From the NCBI RefSeq assembly GCF_000317535.1, contig NC_019757.1, positions 2,868,501 to 2,932,500 on the forward strand: 64,000 bases of DNA, written 5' to 3'. This document shows, piece by piece, positions 8,529 through 15,948 of this stretch (positions are counted from its first letter, which is position 1; each line of letters begins with the position of its first letter). A program made the translations under genes and the position numbers. The notes under the pieces are model-generated. The model worked only from the letters and a program-made list of their open reading frames with translations, did no database searches and was not told where the DNA came from. This DNA comes from Cylindrospermum stagnale PCC 7417. Its GTDB lineage: Bacteria > Cyanobacteriota > Cyanobacteriia > Cyanobacteriales > Nostocaceae.

Positions 8529-8649
8529 CTCTTACTCAACCTCAGAAAGGAGACAATGGTGAGAAACTCGGCTGTGGGGAGATAACATTCTTTCCCATCA
8601 ACAGTAGACATAGTATTCTGTCTGAGACATTGAGAATTTGCAATACATC

Positions 8650-9837
8650 ATGGCTGCAATTGTGTTCGGGCTGATGCTTTTATCCTTGATCATTTGGGTC
8701 GGTTTACTGAGTTTTTGGGGGCAGTTTTGGCGAGCAGATCAGCAATTAGAACTATCTAGAGACGTTGCCTATAACGCCTCTACACCAACGGTTTGTGCGG
8801 TGATTCCTGCCCGCAACGAAGCTGAATTATTACCAATCACTTTGCGATCGCTATTACGCCAAGATTATCCCGGTACTTTTAACGTGGTTTTAGTAGATGA
8901 TCACAGCACAGACCAAACAGCTAATTTTGCTGAAGGCATTGCCCACGCTGTCAACAAAGCCCAGCAATTACACATTGTCTCTGGTGAATCTCTACCTCCC
9001 GGTTGGACGGGTAAACTTTGGGCAATGGAACAAGGCATTCAGAAAGCTGTAGAGACGTTTCATGAAACGTCTTTACAAACACCAGACTATTTTTTGCTCA
9101 CTGACGCAGATATCGAACATGATATTGGCAATCTCCACCGCATGGTTGCGAAAGCGGTGAGGGAAGATTTAGACATGGTTTCTGTAATGGTGCGACTTAG
9201 ATGTGAAAGCTTTTGGGAAAAACTGTTAATTCCGGCTTTTGTCTTTTTCTTCCAAAAACTCTACCCCTTTCGCTGGGTGAATGACCCCAAAAATAAAGCC
9301 GCAGCAGCGGCTGGGGGTTGTATTTTAATTCGGAGAGAAGCTTTAGCCCGAATTGGTGGGTTATCAGTGATTCGCCAAGCTTTAATTGACGATTGCTCTT
9401 TAGCGCAAGCTGTTAAATCCAGTGGAGGGCGCATTTGGTTAGGATTGAGTGATTTAACTCGCAGCTTGCGTCCTTATGATTCCCTAGAGACAATTTGGCA
9501 GATGGTAGCCCGCAGTGCTTACACTCAACTAAATTATTCCCCATTGCTGTTAGTGGGCAGTTTATTGGGGATGATTTTGGTTTATCTAGTGCCACCCGTG
9601 GGGATGATTTTGGGTGGATTGATGGGGAATTGGGCAATCGCATTTACAGGTTTATGTGGATGGTTGCTGTGTACATGGGCTTATTTCCCGATTATCCGTT
9701 TTTACAAGTGTTCCCCGGCTTTAGCTTTTTGCTTACCTGCGATCGCCTTTCTCTATACCCTCATGACCCTAGACTCAGCAATCCGTCATTGGCAAGGGCG
9801 CGGCGGTGCTTGGAAGGGACGGGTTTACAAAATTTGA
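8650..9837 (+). CDS. hpnB: HpnB-like hopanoid-associated glycosyltransferase (GT2)
   Basis: A 395-residue membrane-bound family-2 glycosyltransferase. An N-terminal membrane helix (VFGLMLLSLIIWVGLL) precedes the GT-A domain. VIPARNEAELLPITLRSL, the nucleotide-binding DDHSTD, LTDADIEHD (the DxD site) and a later RSAYTQL (Q/RxxRW-like) region are seen, followed by four hydrophobic C-terminal helices. This architecture, together with the divergent shc gene, fits HpnB, a hopanoid-cluster glycosyltransferase whose exact substrate is not settled. ATG 8650 is chosen; a TTG at 8638 is a less likely start. The gene ends 17 bp before the convergent cytochrome b561 gene. Confidence 0.85.
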   Translation: MAAIVFGLMLLSLIIWVGLLSFWGQFWRADQQLELSRDVAYNASTPTVCAVIPARNEAELLPITLRSLLRQDYPGTFNVVLVDDHSTDQTANFAEGIAHAVNKAQQLHIVSGESLPPGWTGKLWAMEQGIQKAVETFHETSLQTPDYFLLTDADIEHDIGNLHRMVAKAVREDLDMVSVMVRLRCESFWEKLLIPAFVFFFQKLYPFRWVNDPKNKAAAAAGGCILIRREALARIGGLSVIRQALIDDCSLAQAVKSSGGRIWLGLSDLTRSLRPYDSLETIWQMVARSAYTQLNYSPLLLVGSLLGMILVYLVPPVGMILGGLMGNWAIAFTGLCGWLLCTWAYFPIIRFYKCSPALAFCLPAIAFLYTLMTLDSAIRHWQGRGGAWKGRVYKI

Positions 9838-9853
9838 GCAAACTGTGGAAAAT

Positions 9854-10432
9854 TCATTTTGATGACACAAGTGCGATCGCAGCTTGGGAAAACCGCCGCA
9901 TTTGGGCGCGTAAGTATTTCCTTTGGTCGAAGGAATGCAGGATAATAAAAGCTAGAAATGTGTAGGATATCCAAAAGTGTAAACTTTCGGCCAAGTCATA
10001 TAGAGATTTGTTGGTGGGAAACAAGCGTGGTAGCACAAGCCCAGTATTAAATACTTTGACCTCATAACCAGCAGAGTTAGAAAAAAAGTAACCGCTGAGT
10101 GGTACTAAAAGCATAAAAAAGTATAGCGCACTGTGCAAAGCCACAATTTGCAACCAGTCTCCTTTGCGTTGAGGCTGACGCCGTCTATATTTGTGTTGGA
10201 GAGCCAGCAGCAAAAAAGAAATTCTCGCTAGCAACAAACTCATAACGGTAGCCCCAAGCACCTTATGGAAGTCGTAAAAACTCTCCCTATAAGCAAAGGA
10301 ATCTGAGAGACTTACCATCACCCGACCACTAACAAATATCAGTAAGTAGAATGAGGCCATGAGCCAATGCAAAAACCACAACCTCTGCGCGGCCGACTTT
10401 TTTCTTACTCGCTTTTGTTGAGCAACTGTCAT
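9854..10432 (-). CDS. Cytochrome b561 family membrane protein
   Basis: A 192-residue integral membrane protein with four predicted helices and histidines in the places expected for two b-type hemes: RLWFLHWLMA (helix 1), YDFHKVLGA (helix 2), ALHSALYFFMLL (helix 3), ESLHFWISYTF and IILHSFDQRK (helix 4). This matches the bacterial cytochrome b561/cytochrome b domain, which passes electrons from quinol or superoxide across the membrane. Its basic N-terminus (KRVRKKSAAQR) suggests a cytoplasmic N end. It stands alone and is convergent with the glycosyltransferase. The partner electron donor is unknown. Confidence 0.85.
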   Translation of the reverse strand: MTVAQQKRVRKKSAAQRLWFLHWLMASFYLLIFVSGRVMVSLSDSFAYRESFYDFHKVLGATVMSLLLARISFLLLALQHKYRRRQPQRKGDWLQIVALHSALYFFMLLVPLSGYFFSNSAGYEVKVFNTGLVLPRLFPTNKSLYDLAESLHFWISYTFLAFIILHSFDQRKYLRAQMRRFSQAAIALVSSK

Positions 10433-10500
10433 CTGAATTACTCCTTTATTTCTTAGTAATTATTGCTCAGTTTGATTTTTTTTAGCAAGTTCAGGCATAA

Positions 10501-10702
10501 TTACAACGAAACAATCAGGATTCTAGACAAAACCCCAAACCTCCTCAGAGTAAGCCGCGATAATCTTTCATATTCTGCCACGGCTTTGTCGGCGATGATC
10601 CTCTTTACCTGCTGAAAGTTAGTGACATCTGCAATCACAGATATCGCTTCACCGCCAAAGCCGCAGATTTGCGCCAATGATTACTACCTGCTGATTAATT
10701 AG
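10501..10702 (-). pseudogene. Degenerate PAS-domain fragment
   Basis: Read on the minus strand, two frames give pieces of a PAS sensor domain: LINQQVVIIGANLRL in one, and GGEAISVIADVTNFQQ followed by AEYERLSRLTLRR in the next, with a frame change around 10660. The first looks like a PAS entry, and the second like the PAS end plus the linker to a kinase or GGDEF domain. No start and no downstream domain exist, so it is the relic of a sensor gene. The rest of the gap 10433-10930 shows nothing recognisable beyond a GCGGGCGTTTCGCC-type repeat near 10870. Confidence 0.38.
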
Positions 10703-10930
10703 ACATCTGGTAAAAAAGAATCTAGAGACGTGACATGTCAGGTTTCTACAAGGGTTCCAGGTAATGCATATTTAATTTTCACTCCTATGTCTATTGGCTT
10801 TAATTGCATGGTAAATAATCTGTATCTACTTCTTCGATGTGATCAGTTGGATTTGCGTTCGCCAACAGCGGGCGTTTCGCCATCGCTTCACCCCTCACAA
10901 GCCTCACAAGACTGATGCCGAGAGCAAAGT

Positions 10931-11638
10931 CTAATCTTTCCACAAAGCAATCCCACCTAATAAACCGGTGACATTGGGGATGAGTTTCACATTTAATGGC
11001 AGATGCATATTCACCTTGACAGCTTCACCACCACCGATGTAAAGGTAGTCATAATTGAAGAGATGCTGCAAAGAAGCGATCGCTTTTTCTAACCGCCGAT
11101 TCCACTTTTTCTCACCAATTTGTTCCAAAGCTGCCCGTCGGAGTTGTTCTTCATAAGTCTCCCCTTTGCGAAACTGATGATGTCCCATTTCCATATTTGG
11201 CACCAATTTACCATCGATAAACAACGCCGAACCAAAGCCAGTCCCCAGGGTCACCACTAATTCTACACCCTTGCCTGCGATCGCACCTAAACCCTGCATA
11301 TCAGCGTCATTAATCACCCGCACAGGTTTGTTTAACTGCTTAGACAAGGTTGTTGCCAAATCACAGCCAATCCAATCTGGATGTAAATTTACCGCTGTTT
11401 CCGTAACGCCACATCGCACCACACCCGGAAAACCTACGGAAACACGATGAAAATCACCTTGTGCCGCTGCTAACACCACAATTGCATTAATCACTACCTC
11501 CGGTTTAGCCGGTTGGGGCGTTTCTAAACGCGCCCTTTCCGTTAAGGGCTTCCCAGCGATATCCAACACCATAGCCTTAACACCACTACCGCCAATATCC
11601 ACTGATAGGGTGCGAACTGATCCATTATCTTCAACCAT
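10931..11638 (-). CDS. ppgK: Polyphosphate glucokinase-like ROK kinase
   Basis: A 235-residue cytosolic sugar kinase of the ROK family, of the type annotated as polyphosphate glucokinase. The phosphate-binding LSVDIGGSGVKAMVLD (11-26), VGFPGVV, the catalytic Asp in RVINDADMQGLGA and the second phosphate loop VVTLGTGFGSALF are present; the ROK zinc cluster is missing, as is usual for the short PpgK group. It would phosphorylate glucose using polyphosphate or ATP at the entry to glycolysis. The start ATG 11638 is the only good candidate. It appears monocistronic. Phosphoryl donor specificity cannot be read from the sequence. Confidence 0.85.
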   Translation of the reverse strand: MVEDNGSVRTLSVDIGGSGVKAMVLDIAGKPLTERARLETPQPAKPEVVINAIVVLAAAQGDFHRVSVGFPGVVRCGVTETAVNLHPDWIGCDLATTLSKQLNKPVRVINDADMQGLGAIAGKGVELVVTLGTGFGSALFIDGKLVPNMEMGHHQFRKGETYEEQLRRAALEQIGEKKWNRRLEKAIASLQHLFNYDYLYIGGGEAVKVNMHLPLNVKLIPNVTGLLGGIALWKD

Positions 11639-12055
11639 TGTTTTTTTCCTTTTCGCTGCTTCCTCTTTGGATATTATGCTGCGGCGTCCAGGTGATATCC
11701 AGATATTTTGATAGTCTTCACATCTTTGAGATTGCTACCCGCAACCTCTTTACCATAAACCCACGCAGTTATGGTAAAGATAAAGTTAGAGGGCTTTTAA
11801 TCCCTAGCCAGAATACTTGCCACCCTTGCCACCATTTTATTTATCCTCCAATCTGTCGCCAACGCTTGGGTACAGGTAATTAAAGAGATTTACAGCTTTC
11901 GCCAACCCCAACCGAGTTAAAAATTCGGGTAATCACTACCGCCAGCCCCCATCCAGATTTGTTAGTGTAGGGATAATGGAAATAGTGGTGGTGTCACTGC
12001 GCGATAGTTATCGGGCAGGAGTTCTCTATTAAAATTAATTTCAGAGCTAAGAATT
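11639..12055. other. Intergenic gap between ppgK and 2TM gene
   Basis: It holds the upstream region of both flanking genes. A weak inverted pair, TTTACCATAAAC/GTTATGGTAAAG, lies at about 11750-11780. No coding region or RNA gene is recognised. Confidence 0.35.
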
Positions 12056-12559
12056 ATGACGGCGTTTGAACCTAAAAGTCTCCGTTCTTATAGCCAAGAA
12101 GACGTACAGAAAATTTTGCAATTTGCGATCGCCCGCCAAGCTGACGATCAAAATAAAGAATTTTCTTATGAGCAAATATTAGAAATCGCGGCTGAGTTAG
12201 AAATATCCCCAGACTCTTTAAATCTAGCAGAACGCGACTGGCTAGCACAACGGAGCGAAGGGCAACAGCGACAAGCTTTTGATGTTTACCGCCAAGGAAG
12301 ATTTAAGAAGCGTCTTGGCAATTATGCCATTGTCAACGGTTTTTTTATGGTGGTAGATTTGATTGGTGGTGGCGGCATCTCTTGGGCGCTGTACATTTTG
12401 CTATTCTGTGGATTCGCCCTAGGGCTAGATATCTGGAATACCTTTCAAACTAAAGGCGAAGAATATGAAATGGCATTTCAGAAATGGAATCGCAAGCATC
12501 AAATCAAACAAACCATCAACACAGTGATCAATAAGTGGTTCAAAGCTTTGCAGATTTAG
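12056..12559 (+). CDS. 2TM-domain membrane protein (hypothetical)
   Basis: A 167-residue protein. The N-terminal 75 residues are charged and helical (SYSQEDVQKILQFAIARQ, then FSYEQILEIAAELEIS). This is followed by a two-helix membrane hairpin (YAIVNGFFMVVDLIGGGG and WALYILLFCGFALGLDIW) and a basic, coiled tail. This layout matches the 2TM domain family that is common in cyanobacteria and Bacteroidetes and sometimes attached to kinases. No enzymatic motif is seen. It stands alone. A GC-rich hairpin with CCCCCC and GGGGGG runs follows at about 12600-12650, possibly a terminator. Confidence 0.7.
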   Translation: MTAFEPKSLRSYSQEDVQKILQFAIARQADDQNKEFSYEQILEIAAELEISPDSLNLAERDWLAQRSEGQQRQAFDVYRQGRFKKRLGNYAIVNGFFMVVDLIGGGGISWALYILLFCGFALGLDIWNTFQTKGEEYEMAFQKWNRKHQIKQTINTVINKWFKALQI

Positions 12560-12750
12560 CTCAAACTTGTTTGAAAGAAAACTAAACCTACCGCCCGTTT
12601 TAGGGGAAATGAAGCCCCCCAGGACTTGGGGGGTTGGGGGGATCTTCTTGATCTAAGGGAATACCAAAAAATAAAATATCCAGTAATCATAGACTTGTAG
12701 CAATGCTGTGTCCCTACCGATTGGATATTTTTTTATTGGAAGTCCCTAAA

Positions 12751-13374
12751 TTACCAATTAGCTACCGCTTGAGCGATCGCATCCTTAGCTGCGGCTAAAG
12801 ACTTATCACGGGCATCATCACCGAAGTTCAGGCTATCGGCATGGATAAAAGTAATGTCAGTAATACCAATAAAACCGAAAATAGTGCGGATGTAGGGTTC
12901 TTGCAAATCATAGGCAGCGTAGGCGGTTCCTGGTGGGTAAGTACCACCACGCGACGTGATAACCAGTGCTTTTTTACTGCTATCAACTAAACCTTTGTAG
13001 CCTTGCTCACCAATTGCAAAGGTACGCCCAATACGAACAATTTGGTCAATGTAAGCCTTGAAAGTAGAAGGGATGCTCAGGTTGTACATCGGCACACCAA
13101 AGACATAGAGATCAGCCGCTAGCAGTTCATCAATCAGGGTATCAGATAACTTAATTGCCTCAACCAATTCGGGTGTACGCGCATCGGGTGGTGTGAAAGC
13201 ACCAGCAATCCACGATTCGTCTACATGGGGCACAGGATTGCGGCCTAAATCCCGGTAAGTGACTGTATCACCAGAATGAGCATCTTTCCAAGAAGTGACG
13301 AACTCATAGGAGAGTGCGCGGGAAACAGAGCGATCGCCACGAGGACTAGAATCAATATGAAGGATATTTGCCAT
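12751..13374 (-). CDS. azoR: FMN-dependent NADH-azoreductase
   Basis: A 207-residue flavodoxin-fold quinone/azo reductase. The FMN-phosphate loop ILHIDSSPRGDRSVSR at the N-terminus, PMYNLSIPSTFKAYIDQIVRIGRTF in the middle and ITSRGGTYPPGT are diagnostic for AzoR. It would carry out two-electron NAD(P)H reduction of quinones and azo compounds in the cytosol, as a dimer. It is divergent from an HxlR-type regulator with a 149-bp shared gap containing palindromes, which strongly suggests quinone- or electrophile-responsive control. The start is ATG 13374, with AGGAACTT-like spacing upstream. Confidence 0.93.
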   Translation of the reverse strand: MANILHIDSSPRGDRSVSRALSYEFVTSWKDAHSGDTVTYRDLGRNPVPHVDESWIAGAFTPPDARTPELVEAIKLSDTLIDELLAADLYVFGVPMYNLSIPSTFKAYIDQIVRIGRTFAIGEQGYKGLVDSSKKALVITSRGGTYPPGTAYAAYDLQEPYIRTIFGFIGITDITFIHADSLNFGDDARDKSLAAAKDAIAQAVANW

Positions 13375-13495
13375 AATTTAAAGTTCCTAAATAAAACTAC
13401 GCCTGTGGGCGTTTAATAGTGTTCAGTCAGGCGACAAAATTCTTAACCGTAATGACTTTAACCTATGTACAATTGCTATGAACAGTAGGCACTAA

Positions 13496-13521
13496 TAAGT
13501 AAGATACTTACTAAAAAGTAA
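13496..13521. promoter_or_regulatory. Candidate HxlR operator
   Basis: Inverted repeat TAAGTAAG-ATA-CTTACTAA (13496-13514, one mismatch), overlapping TACT-AAAA-AGTA (13510-13521) directly before the HxlR start codon. The TACT...AGTA form resembles operators of YodB/HxlR-type regulators. Its position would let the regulator block its own gene and affect azoR. By eye only. Confidence 0.4.
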
Positions 13522-13523
13522 CC

Positions 13524-13856
13524 ATGAAAGCTGAAGCAGAAATCGAAAGCAGACTGACTTGTGAAGTAGAAACCACGATCAAGGTAATCGGCGGACGCTG
13601 GAAGGTTTTGATTATTAGAGAATTAATTGCAGGGGTAAAACGGTTTGGTGAGTTGCAGCGTTCCTTACCAGGAATTACCCAAAAAATGCTCACCCAGCAA
13701 CTCAGAGAAATGGAAGAAGACGGGATCATACATCGAGAAGTCTACCCACAAATCCCCCCCAAGGTAGAATATTCATTAACGCCTTTGGGAGAAAGTCTCA
13801 AACCCATTCTCTATGCAATGCATGAATGGGCTATACAGCATTTAAGTAATAGGTAA
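13524..13856 (+). CDS. HxlR family winged-helix transcriptional regulator
   Basis: A 110-residue MarR-like HxlR/DUF24 regulator. Family hallmarks: [22 protein letters not shown] (helix 1-2, with the conserved Cys near residue 11), [26 protein letters not shown] (recognition region) and [19 protein letters not shown] (wing). The N-terminal Cys is the redox/quinone-sensing residue in characterised members such as YodB. It is divergent from azoR, so it probably represses that gene until an electrophile modifies the Cys. Its stop lies inside a short tandem repeat (GGTAATG units). Confidence 0.9.
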   Translation: MKAEAEIESRLTCEVETTIKVIGGRWKVLIIRELIAGVKRFGELQRSLPGITQKMLTQQLREMEEDGIIHREVYPQIPPKVEYSLTPLGESLKPILYAMHEWAIQHLSNR

Positions 13857-13902
13857 TGGGTAATGGGTAATTGGTAATGGGTAATGGGTAATAGGTAATT
13901 GG
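13851..13902. repeat. Short tandem heptamer repeat (GGTAATG type)
   Basis: About seven imperfect copies of GGTAATG/GGTAATT/GGTAATA, overlapping the HxlR stop codon. These are the short tandemly repeated repetitive sequences known from heterocystous cyanobacteria. The complementary form recurs at about 44250-44282. Confidence 0.8.
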
Positions 13903-13911
13903 CTCTTTTTA

Positions 13912-14304
13912 TTAATTACTTTGCAAATATTCAATCGCCGCTTCTAATTTTGAAGGAAATCCTTTAGCAAAACTTTCAAACCAAAGTCCTTCTGATGAAA
14001 GTGGATCTAATTTGGCTAGCCATTCTTTAGCAGGTTTTCTTAAAGCCTCTAGTTGCTTGGCTTTGAGTTGTTCTTGGCGAACTTTCTCCGCTGCTAATTC
14101 TTGCTGTTTTCTCAACTCCTCAGCAGCATCTTGTTCAGCAATATCAGCTTGAACTTCCGCCAACAAGTTATCTATAAAAGATCCTGAATTTGCTGGCGGT
14201 TGCACGAATGATTTAGCAGGAGTTGATTGAGGCTGCTGCTGTTGAGGTTTTGGTTCTTCATATTCAGCTTTGATTTCAGATAACAGCTTATCAATGGAAT
14301 CCAT
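13912..14304 (-). CDS. Conserved cyanobacterial protein (Slr1339-like), third gene of VWA operon
   Basis: A 130-residue soluble protein. It has two related short motifs, IDKLLSEIKAEYEE near residue 3 and IDNLLAEVQADIAEQ near residue 43, separated by a Gln/Pro-rich linker (PKPQQQQPQ), then a charged coiled coil and a conserved C-terminus, AKEWLAKLDPLSSEGLWFE...YPS-like. From memory it resembles the cyanobacterial Slr1339-type salt-stress family; I could not check this. It lies 154 bp downstream of two VWA genes on the same strand and may be cotranscribed. The repeated short motif suggests two copies of a docking helix. Function is unknown. Confidence 0.6.
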   Translation of the reverse strand: MDSIDKLLSEIKAEYEEPKPQQQQPQSTPAKSFVQPPANSGSFIDNLLAEVQADIAEQDAAEELRKQQELAAEKVRQEQLKAKQLEALRKPAKEWLAKLDPLSSEGLWFESFAKGFPSKLEAAIEYLQSN

Positions 14305-14370
14305 TTTTTCGAGTCCTGTTAAGGGTATGGCTAGTACCGCTATCTCTACGAGACGCTACGCGAACGCGGA

Positions 14371-14400
14371 ATTCAAAATTCAAAATTTAAAATTCAAAAA
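14371..14400. repeat. AATTCAAA short tandem repeat
   Basis: Several imperfect copies of AATTCAAA in a row between the VWA gene and the downstream small gene; a typical cyanobacterial short tandem repeat. Confidence 0.65.
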
Positions 14401-14458
14401 GTTGATGACGTAGGCTTTTGGTCTATTTTGAATAGTAGCCTTATTACGCCATTATGTA

Positions 14459-15064
14459 TTAGTCAGTAATGGCATTGAGTAGCACTTCTGATAAACTCAT
14501 ATCTTCCATATCATCCATTGTCACAGTGTCACAGATATCAAATTTTGCACCAGCGCCTTGGAGTTCATCATCCAAAACTTTCAGAAAGCGGGTAGCTTGG
14601 GCATCTGTGCCAACTTGAATAAAAGAAATAGCTAATTCTTCATCGCGATCCATTCGGCGAGAAGCTTCAATAATTACCTTCATCACCGCTTTGCGATCAT
14701 CTGGTTCCCCATCAGTCACAACTAAAATTGTCTCGCCATTCGCTTTAGTTTTATTAGCTGCTTTGCGTTGAAAGTAATCATCAGTAGCGTGTTTCAACAC
14801 ACCAGCTAAATCAGTAGTACCAGAGGGATCATTTTCTTGAAAAATTTGTGATACCTTGCTGGTTGTGACATTTTCATAGCGCTTGAATCTACCAGAAAAT
14901 ACATAAATGGTGATGCCATCTGGGTCAAATTGCTCGCACTTATTAGCTAAAGCTAAGGTAGATTCCTGTGCGGCTAGCCATCTGCTTCTACCACCTTTTT
15001 GATCTGGGGTAGCCATGCTGCCACTTTTATCGATAATTAATGTATAATCCCGGTTTTCCAACAC
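14459..15064 (-). CDS. VWA domain protein (second paralogue)
   Basis: A 201-residue stand-alone von Willebrand factor A domain. The MIDAS metal site DKSGSM (DxSxS) is at 12-17, with a downstream Thr in DPSGTTDLAGVL and an Asp in VVTDGEPDD. Such short VWA proteins (TerY-like) bind partners through a divalent metal. It is closely similar to the next upstream gene throughout, so the pair arose by tandem duplication. The 56-bp gap and shared strand suggest one transcript. The absence of membrane or signal segments points to the cytosol. Partners are not evident apart from the small downstream gene. Confidence 0.85.
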   Translation of the reverse strand: MLENRDYTLIIDKSGSMATPDQKGGRSRWLAAQESTLALANKCEQFDPDGITIYVFSGRFKRYENVTTSKVSQIFQENDPSGTTDLAGVLKHATDDYFQRKAANKTKANGETILVVTDGEPDDRKAVMKVIIEASRRMDRDEELAISFIQVGTDAQATRFLKVLDDELQGAGAKFDICDTVTMDDMEDMSLSEVLLNAITD

Positions 15065-15120
15065 TTTTCCCTCACCAGTTATCAGTTATTTATGATTCCG
15101 GACTTTAGACTATTGATAAA

Positions 15121-15726
15121 TTAGTCGGTTATCGCATTCATTAAAACATCTGCAAGGCTCATGTCTTCTAAATCATCTAAAGTGATGGTGTCGCAAATAT
15201 CAAATTTAGCGCCTACACCTTGTAATTGATCGTCCAAAGCTTTGAGAAACTTAGTTGCTTGAGCGTCAGAACCTACTTGAATGATCGAAATTGCTAATTC
15301 TTCATCCCGTTCCATTTGACGAGTTGCTTGAATGATTACCTCAAAGACCGCTTTGCGATCGTCTGGTTCGCCATCGGTGATGACTAATATTGTCTCACCA
15401 TTGGGCTTAGTTTGACCGCTGGCTTTGCGCTGAAAGAAATTGTTGACGGCATCCTGAAGTACACCTGCTAAGTTTGTCGTTCCAGCGGGGTCGTTTTCTT
15501 GAAATATCTGCGCGACTTTGGCTGTGGTGACGTTTTCGTAGCGTTTAAATCTCCCGGAAAACAGGTAAACGGTGATCCCGTCAGGGTCAAACTGTTCGCA
15601 TTTTCTGGCTAAGGCGATTGTAGACTCTTGGGCTATCTCCCATCTACTTCTACCGCCCGCTTGGTCGGGGGTAGACATACTGCCGCTTTTGTCAATAATT
15701 AAAGTATAGTCGCGATCGCTCATCAT
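15121..15726 (-). CDS. VWA domain protein (first paralogue)
   Basis: A 201-residue von Willebrand A-domain protein with an intact MIDAS (DKSGSM; DPAGTTNLAGVL; VITDGEPDD), nearly the same as its downstream neighbour. Differences cluster in surface stretches, e.g. GKTKANGE versus GQTKPNGE. It is the first gene of a probable three-gene operon reading leftward; the 222-bp gap upstream is shared with the divergent NACHT-like gene. No catalytic domain is attached, so an adaptor or metal-dependent binding role is inferred. Confidence 0.85.
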   Translation of the reverse strand: MMSDRDYTLIIDKSGSMSTPDQAGGRSRWEIAQESTIALARKCEQFDPDGITVYLFSGRFKRYENVTTAKVAQIFQENDPAGTTNLAGVLQDAVNNFFQRKASGQTKPNGETILVITDGEPDDRKAVFEVIIQATRQMERDEELAISIIQVGSDAQATKFLKALDDQLQGVGAKFDICDTITLDDLEDMSLADVLMNAITD

Positions 15727-15948
15727 AATATCCCTGTGATTACATCCCTGTGGTTCTAGTTTAGTTCAAGAATAGCTCCCTAGCATCTTGCTCTAGACGG
15801 TTTCCCACCCCTAGGACGTTTTTCTTCTCGCTATAAGTTACTCTACATATTTATAACATTTATAACTAAGAGAAACTACCGAAAAAACCCGTAACTATGG
15901 GCTAAAGTACAGATAAGGTATTAAATTATTGCTCTCACAACAGCAAAG

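Noticed and set aside
10730-10915. 61-codon frame
   Set aside because: It is covered by repeat-type sequence at its 3' end (GCGGGCGTTTCGCC), with unconvincing composition and no similarity.
11638-11883. 81-codon frame starting with TTG opposite ppgK
   Set aside because: It starts at a non-ATG codon on the ppgK start, has odd composition and no ribosome site.
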